Origin: Anaeromyces robustus
Taxonomy: Eukaryota > Neocallimastigomycota > Neocallimastigomycetes > Neocallimastigales > Neocallimastigaceae
Length of the DNA stretch: 42,500 nucleotides
NCBI GenBank assembly: GCA_002104895.1
Contig: MCFG01000357.1
Location: forward strand, 1 to 42,500
Reading direction: 5' to 3'
The notes below the pieces were generated by a model that was not told the DNA's origin, did not search any database, and saw nothing but the letters and a program-made list of their open reading frames with translations. The position numbers were made by a program, and so were the translations under genes. This document shows, in pieces, positions 35,486 to 42,500 of the stretch (within the stretch, counting starts at the first letter, position 1; each line of letters starts with the position of its first letter).

Positions 35486-38400
35486 ATTGACTAAATTAAT
35501 TTATACATTTTAAATAATCGTATTATTATAATTATTATTATTACAATGTAAAGCTTTCTTACCATAACACATTCCACATCTTTAATTTTTAATGTTAATA
35601 TTAATATATATATGTATTTTATAGTAATAATTATATATTTAAGTGAAAAAAAAAGTTAGATATATATATTCAAATAAAATAAATAATTATATAATTAATA
35701 AATTTATGAAAAAATGTTTTTTTTTTTGTTCATTATTTTATTTAAATTATTTTAATTATACTTTTCACAATGATGATAATAATCAGTAGTTAACATTCTT
35801 CTTTGACAAAAACACCAATAAATATCAGGATTATTATTTTTTAAAATAAAAGTAGAAACTTTTAATGTTGATGTCATTTCTCCTCCTTCTCCATTATTTT
35901 CATCATTATTGTTATTTTTTACCATAGAAATTAAAAATTCAGGTATTTGATAATTCCATTGAACTTCTACAGGGATGGTATCATTTAAATATTGATTTAA
36001 AAGTATAGGTTCATTAATACAATTCCATAAAAAATTTTGAAAACATAAAGGATATTTTTCAAGTTTAATTTTAAAATAACCATAAGGCATATTTTTTTCA
36101 AAATTAAAACCATGTTCTTTTAAAATTTGAAAAGTCATATTAGGTATAGTAAATGTTGATTGTATAGTAGCATCATCCATCGTATTAAATACATGATAAT
36201 AAGAACATAAATTATTATTACTATTATTATTATTATTATTATTATTATTACTTTTATATTGTAATGAAATAGATTTATTGTTAAATTGAAGATTTTCTTT
36301 TTCTTCTCCATTTATTCCTATATTATTATTATTATTTCCAATTTCCCATTTTTTCTCCTTTTTTCTTCCATTTTTATTAATATCATCATCATAATGATCA
36401 ATTATATCATAAAGTAATAAATCTCGTATTATACTATCACTTCCTAAATCCATATTGATTTCATCATATAAATCATGATCATAAATAATTTTTCTAAGAT
36501 TTTGAATAGATTGGGTTTGTAAAAAAGATTTGTCAAAAAATTTTTGATTATTATTATTAAATAATGTCATTGAAGATAAAGCATCTTTTAAGTACGGTTT
36601 AGGAAATATTCTATGTTTAATAATATTTGGTTCAAATATGAAATTATTTGTTCTTAATGGCTCAAATAAACGTGGTATTCTTTTTAATATAGAATAATAA
36701 ATATTTATAAGACAAGATTTAGTACCAAAAACAAAATGTCTACTTGAATTTGATGCAGATTCATTTTTTGTCCAATCATGACATATATAAGCTTTTCTTT
36801 TTAGACGATTATTCCATAAAGGAATTTTTTGAAAAGTTTCTGGTGGATATTTCCATTCGAATACTAAAACATAAGTAGAATTTGGTGATTTAAAACATTT
36901 ATTATTATTATTATTATAATTTGTTGAATGATTATCATTATCATTATTATCATTTTCATTATCATAATCCATTTCTTCTCCTTTTTTACCTAAATGGAAT
37001 AATTTAAATATAGAAGATGGATTATGATCATCATCATTTTCTTTTTCCATTTCATCAAAACATCTTTTATTTCTTTTATAATTAGTAGTAGTATGATTAT
37101 AATCATTACTATTACCATTAATATTATTATTAATGTTATAATTATTAATATTAAAATTATTTAAGTTTCCATTATTATTATTATTAGTATTATTGTTATT
37201 ATTATTTTGATAGGATAAAATGGGATTATCCGTTAAATTATCATTTTTAAATTTATAAATATCTTGGGTATTTACTTCAAATAATTGAAGTTTAACTAAT
37301 GAATCTAAAGAAAAACGAATTCTATATTGAATAGTTTCTTTAATGTAATGATAAAGTTCTTTCCCAATGAAAGCAATTTCAGGATTTGGATGATTTTGAT
37401 ACTGTTGTAATAACAGACTAGGATCTACAGAAAAACCATACTTTTTTGATAATTCTTGATTTGTTTTTTGGTCTAATTCCATTTCAATATCTTGATTAAT
37501 ACAAACACTTTCTGATGTTCTATAAGAATTTGGTACAGTATTAATATAATTATATACTATTTCTTTTCCATTTTCTGAAAGTTGTATAAAAATTTGTCCC
37601 TATTAATTATTATTATTATTATTATAAAGTTTAAAATATTAATAATTATAAATACGTATATAATATGTATAATACTATATATGATTCAAAATTATATTGA
37701 TATTATATATATAGATATATTTAAAAAAAAAAAAAAAAAAAGAGTAAAAGATAGTTACTGGAAAATATGATCTTATTATGTTAGAATTCATAGATATAGC
37801 ATAGATTTCTTTTTTTTTTTTTTTTTTTTTTTTTTATTTTGTTATATTTTTAGTATGAATATTATTATATAAAATATTTTTTAATATTAATTATAATATA
37901 CATTTTGAGTTTTGTAAAAAAAAAAAAAATTAGATTAACATTAATTTTCATATATATATATATAAAAGAAATTTACTTTCACCAATAGGATATAATTTAA
38001 AATCAACATGTTCAACATCTTGGTTAATATTAATTGGAGGCTCATTTGTTAAAGCTTTTTTTAAAAAATATTAAGTTTTATAAATTTACATATTTATTTA
38101 TTAATTATATTTATGAATTATAACAATATATATATTTATTAATAATTAAAATGAATATTTATTATTATCTTTAAAAAATTTACATATATCCTTTACTATA
38201 TTAGAATTTGTTAATTTATTAATAGCAGTATATAAATGACTAGGTTCTGAATAATTGCACCATTGTATGCTCTTTTTTGAAAATTTTTTATCGTGTAGAA
38301 CCACTATTTATTATATATATAATTTATATATTATAAAAAAAGCAATTTGAAATGTATTTGAAAATTTATTTGAAATGTTAATGAAATTTAATGAAATTTC

Positions 38401-38708
38401 TTGTTATTTTAATATTAATTTTATGAAATACCATTTAAATATATAATTATAAAATTATTAAGAAAAAAAAAACAATAATAACGATATAAATTGATATATA
38501 AAAATAAAAATAAATATAATTTTTGATATTAATAATATTTTTTTTTAATTTTTATTTTAATTACCATTAATTCCAATTTTACTATATATGGAATTTTTAT
38601 CTTCTTGTAAAGCTAAAGAGTAAGCATCAAATATATCTGTTATAAATATTAAAGAAATATTAGATAAAAATTAAATTTTATATTATATGGTCATAAAATA
38701 TATAATGA

Positions 38709-38743
<35 letters not shown>

Positions 38744-38769
38744 CTATTATTATTACTTAGATTATTCAT
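35192..38769 (-). CDS. Asn-rich protein with ten-cysteine zinc-type C-terminus, 9 exons, 760 residues
   Basis: Minus-strand exons: 38757-38769, 38565-38636, 38184-38303, 37983-38054, 37759-37808, 35762-37599, 35563-35579, 35408-35435 and 35192-35264. All introns are GT-AG with matching phases, and only one frame is open at each step. The large exon extends upstream past its first ATG (37482) and is cut at AA/GTATAA before an apparent stop. The first 200 residues look folded, with strand-like FPGQIFIQLSENGKEIVYNY (108-127). Residues about 200-560 carry Asn runs and acidic stretches. The last 60 residues have cysteines at 705, 707, 720, 723, 726, 734, 737, 740, 749 and 752 plus His718/719, 733 and 751. 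This suggests two or three bound zinc ions. Segments such as HHCEKCGMC and YWHCDACQRC resemble CTCHY-type zinc fingers. I cannot name the family. Exons 1 (13 nt) and 7 (17 nt) are the least certain. Confidence 0.8.
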
Positions 38770-38819
38770 TCCTTTATTCCTTTTTTTTTTTTTTTTTTTT
38801 TGTAATTTCTTTTTTTATT

Positions 38820-38863
<44 letters not shown>

Positions 38864-40013
38864 AAATTTTAATCTTTTTAATTAAATAATTTATTATATA
38901 TTATAATGTATTTTAATATATAGTATAATTCAAATGTACTGTTTATTTTTTTGTGCAACTTTCAATTTTTTTTTTTAAAAAAAAAAATGTATTAAAAAAA
39001 TTTTAGATTAAAAAAAAAAAAAAAATTGATCAAATTTTATAAATATTTTTTTCCTGTATAACAGAATATAATTAAAAAAAAAAACAAACAATAAGTATCG
39101 TTATAACTATAAAATATTTTATATAATAATTACAATAATTATGATAAATAATATAATAAATATAATAATACAATATAAAATTATAATTATATTACGCAGT
39201 TTTATAATAAAAATGTTTATCTTTTATTATTATTATTTCCTTTTTATTAAAATGTTTTGCTATTTTAATTTAAATATATATTTTTTAAAAAATATTATTC
39301 TAATAAAAATAATATTATATATTTTAATAGTTCAGACTAATTACAAATAATCAAAATTAGAAAAAATAATAAAATACATAAAAAAAAAATAAACAATAAA
39401 GAAATTAATAAATTTAATATTATAATACTATATGAAAATAAATAAATTATTTTATTTTTTTCTATTCTAAGAATTATGCTTTTTTTTTTTTTTTTTTTTT
39501 TAATATATATTTTTTATATATAATTGATAAATTTATATTACTGTTATACTATAGTAAAAGAAAAAGAAATTGAATTAAAAAGTAGTAAATATTAAATATA
39601 TCTCTAAGTATATTTATTCTTTTTCTTTTAGTTATTTTTCATTTAGTTATTTTTCATTAAAAAAAAAAAAAAAGACTTTATAATTTATTTATTAACTATA
39701 AATTATAGTTTTATCTTTAATATTATTATAATATATCATGATTATTAAATATCAGATTATATTTCTTTTACTTAATATTTAATTTCTTGATTTTTATAAA
39801 AAATATTTATTTATTTATTTATTTATTTTATTTATTATTTATTTCTTTGATATAGAGTTGAACTGATTATGCGTTAATTTAAAAATTAAATAATATCTAT
39901 ACAATTTATAAAACACTGGATTGTTTCTTCTTCTTCTAATATACATTTATACATTATTGAAAAAAATATAATAATAGTTTATTCAATTATTGTTAAATAT
40001 TGTAAAGTTTGCT
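38770..40013. other. Intergenic region, no gene seen
   Basis: It holds the promoter side of the Cys-rich gene and the 3' end of the membrane-protein gene. Features are an A run of about 40 bases (38821-38860), a facing T run (38781-38801), and general A/T sequence. The frame at 39141-39350 is low complexity. TTAGTTATTTTTCATT occurs twice in tandem at about 39629-39659. Confidence 0.55.
38781..38860. repeat. Facing T and A homopolymer tracts
   Basis: About 21 T (38781-38801) and about 40 A (38821-38860) face each other 19 bp apart, immediately upstream of the Cys-rich gene's candidate start. Such poly(dA:dT) tracts exclude nucleosomes and are common in promoters of A/T-rich fungi. They could also form a hairpin. 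Confidence 0.6.
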
Positions 40014-41021
40014 TTATTTTATTACTATTATATTATCTTCTTCAACTACATGAAGTTCAATAAAACATTGTTCCTATAATTATTAATGTAAAAATATATT
40101 ATAATATAATAATATTAATTTATTTTGGTTCAGAAAAATTATTAAATCAATAGTAACATTTTATTTTTATTAATATTTATGTTTTGTATAATCTTAAATA
40201 AATGAATAAAAGTATATAAAAATTTAGTTATAAAAAAAAAAAAAACTTACTGTAAAACCGTATAAATCATATTTCGGTGATTTCCAATCTAACACCCATA
40301 AAAGAGGTATATTCTCATTTTTAAAGTATTCATTTGACCTTATAAAATGTGAAGTAAACGTTGCATGATTTTTCTTTACCATAAATTTTGCAAACCAATA
40401 ATAAAATATAAAACATAGAAAGTCTTCTACAACTAATATTAAACATATTTTCATGATTACTTTATCACCAACATTTCTACTGTATTCTTTTTCAATTTCT
40501 TGAATTACATTATTACTTGCATTATTGTGTACTTTTGTATTTAAATATACTTTCCACTGATTATATAGTATAATATAATGACAAAATTTTAGTATTCCAC
40601 TTACAACTGGAAATAGTAAAGGATGAAAAGAAAAGAAACTATTACGATGGGTATTATTTAATTTTATTTCATCAATTTGATCGGTCCATTGTTGTTGACT
40701 AATATAAGCTTTAATACTTGGAGGTACTGTTGATTCTATATCTTTAACATTTTCATATATATTAACAAGAGAAGTAGAAGAATCTTCCGATGAGGCTATA
40801 GATTCAATATGATTATCTCTTTTTATTTTCGAGTTTCGTTTATTTATTCCATATTTATATAATATTTTTATTTCTTTATATAAAAATATAACTATTAAAT
40901 ATACTATACAAGAAAGTGCTGTTGTAGTTGTATATATTTGTGAAGCATTTGGTGGTTCTGCTTTGACAGATATAGTATTATATAAGATTCCAATCAACAA
41001 TAAATTAAGCTTTATCGGCAT
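40014..41021 (-). CDS. Unrecognised membrane protein with signal peptide, 2 exons, 276 residues
   Basis: Exon 1 is 40251-41021 and ends ACA/GTAAGT; exon 2 is 40014-40073 and adds EQCFIELHVVEEDNIIVIK. The joint is in phase 0. The first 21 residues look like a signal peptide, with cleavage likely after VKA (residues 19-21). Three more hydrophobic segments follow: about 31-49, 130-153 and 187-214. Between the first two of these lies a basic then Ser/Glu-rich cytosolic-type loop (50-130) with no domain I know. N-glycosylation-type sequons NAS occur at 25 and 167. After the last helix a soluble region with LLWVLDWKSPKYDLYGF (240-256) ends the protein. The role is unknown. The last nine codons of the uninterrupted frame beyond 40251 are intron. 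Confidence 0.75.
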
Positions 41022-41473
41022 TATAAGAAATGTTATTGAATATCTGATATTTCTTTATTTATTTTTTTATAAAATGTATTTTTATTTCAATATGTTTTAA
41101 AACACAATTAAATTACAACTGAAAATTATTTTCTAATATTGGTATTATTTGATGTCTGGTTTTAAATTAGGGGTATTTTAATATTTTATGATTAAATTTT
41201 ATAGCATTAATTATATATATTTTAATTTAGTTTATTTTATTTAAATTTAATTTTTTTTAATTATTTTATTTTGCTTTATTTTTATTTTTATTTTTATTTT
41301 ATTAAATTTAATTTTTCTTTTTTTTTAGTTTTATTTTATTATACTTTTTTTTAATAATTTTTATAATTTTATTATATCAATTTTTTTTTTTTTTTTTAAA
41401 AAAAAAAAAATATATATATATATATATTTTAAAATACAATAAAAGAATCTCTACTTTTATTAACAATGACTAT

Positions 41474-41505
<32 letters not shown>

Positions 41506-42242
41506 TTTTGGTTATATAAAATAATATTAATAAAAGAAAGTTATTTTTTTATTTATTAAAAAAAACTTAATATTGTTAATTATTAATAATTGTAAAATTT
41601 ATTTTGTATTATAGAAATTTATTTTGTATTATAGAAATCTATTATTTATTATAATAATGGAAAAAAAAAATTATTAAATTATTTTATCATTATAAAAAAA
41701 AGGAAAAGAAAAAACATTTTCTATATTAAAATAATAGTAATAATAATTATTATTATTTATAATAATTAATAATTGTTAATAATTTTATTTGCTGATAATA
41801 ATAAATAAGTAAATCTAACCTTATTTATAGTATAAAATAAAGTTTTCAAATAGTTAAATAGTTAAAAATTAATCCATATAGGATTGTCAATTATATTTAT
41901 AATATATTATAATATATAAAAATTAATTTGATGAATACATATTAATATATTATTTATAATATTAATTATGGAAATAATATATTATTTTTTAATTACTTAT
42001 ATTAAAAAAAAGTAGAATGACTAAAAATATTTTAGATTTTACACATACAAAAAAATCAATATATATAAATATATATTAAAATGTAGTATATTATATGATA
42101 ATAAATTTATCCAATATATTTTAAAATATAATTATAATATATAATAATGATATTATAAGATATTATATTATAATATTGTAATTCACATGAAAAATGAATT
42201 GCCATTTTTTATTTATTATATATTATATACTTTAAATAACAG
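41022..42242. other. Intergenic region, no gene seen
   Basis: A/T-rich, with T runs (41380-41397, 41472-41497), a (TA)n tract (41411-41428) and a 20 bp tandem pair TTATTTTGTATTATAGAAAT at about 41600-41639. The promoter of the membrane-protein gene should lie at the left edge. Confidence 0.55.
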
Positions 42243-42406
<164 letters not shown>

Positions 42407-42483
42407 TTAATAAATTAATAAAATTAATCATAGATAATAATTATTATAGATATTATTAATAATCTAATATAATAATAAATAGA

Positions 42484-42500
42484 GGGAAGTGTGCATTTCG
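42484..42500 (+). mobile_element. Start of another copy of the GGGAG...TGCATTTCG element end
   Basis: The last 17 bases match the terminal word seen at 24339-24355 and 25741-25757, and reversed at 24253-24269 and 25662-25678. An element of the same family probably continues beyond the window. Confidence 0.5.

Noticed and set aside
37983-38054. Direct joining of exon 4 to exon 6 in the Cys-rich gene
   Set aside because: Exon 4 ends in phase 1 and exon 6 needs phase 0. The 50-nt exon at 37759-37808 fits both sides.

Overview
The window is eukaryotic nuclear DNA of extreme A+T content. Intergenic DNA is almost pure A/T, with long A or T runs, (AAAT)n, (AAT)n and AT arrays. Genes stand out as G+C-richer islands with standard-code codons and Asn-rich loops. 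Introns are short, A/T-rich and GT-AG, with one GC-AG case. The TRAPPC1/Bet5 and IMP3 homologues read as fungal. An intronless bacterial-type AAA/PD-(D/E)XK gene and this composition fit an anaerobic gut fungus (Neocallimastigomycota) best. This placement is an inference; an AT-rich amoebozoan such as Dictyostelium is the main alternative.

Layout, left to right. 1-1083: broken 3' end of a non-LTR (LINE) retrotransposon with an A tail, followed by a ~400 bp tandem duplication (1081-1873). 2924-5005 (-): ankyrin-repeat protein with about 18 repeats. 5006-10229: gene-poor A/T DNA with one promoter-like island. 10230/10806-11703 (+): TRAPPC1/Bet5 in spliced exons. 11704-17216: gene-poor, with microsatellites and a second promoter-like island. 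17217-18821 (+): intronless, codon-biased, unrecognised 534-residue protein. 20454-22351 (-): DJ-1/PARK7-family protein, rebuilt from eight exons. 22504-26705: a transposon-derived block bounded by ~130 bp inverted repeats, holding a truncated MULE-type transposase and many copies of a palindromic TTGCATTTCGCAA unit. 26902-28761 (+): AAA-ATPase-like/PD-(D/E)XK protein with a basic, nuclear-signal-like tail. 29741-30143: G+C-richer non-coding island and a repeat with A tails. 30206-30718 (-): four-helix membrane protein. 31693-31815 (-): ankyrin relic. 32281-34274 (+): IMP3, six exons. 35192-38769 (-): Asn-rich protein of 760 residues with a ten-cysteine C-terminus, rebuilt from nine exons. 40014-41021 (-): two-exon membrane protein. 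42243-42500: (AAAT)n array, then the start of another copy of the transposon-end motif.

The genes do not form a pathway. Two layers can be separated. TRAPPC1 (ER-Golgi tethering), IMP3 (small-subunit rRNA processing) and DJ-1 (carbonyl/oxidative stress) are intron-rich conserved genes. The ankyrin, AAA/PD-(D/E)XK, four-helix membrane and 534-residue genes are intronless and look lineage-specific or acquired. Exon joins were made by eye from splice sites, frame and homology, and no transcript data were available.
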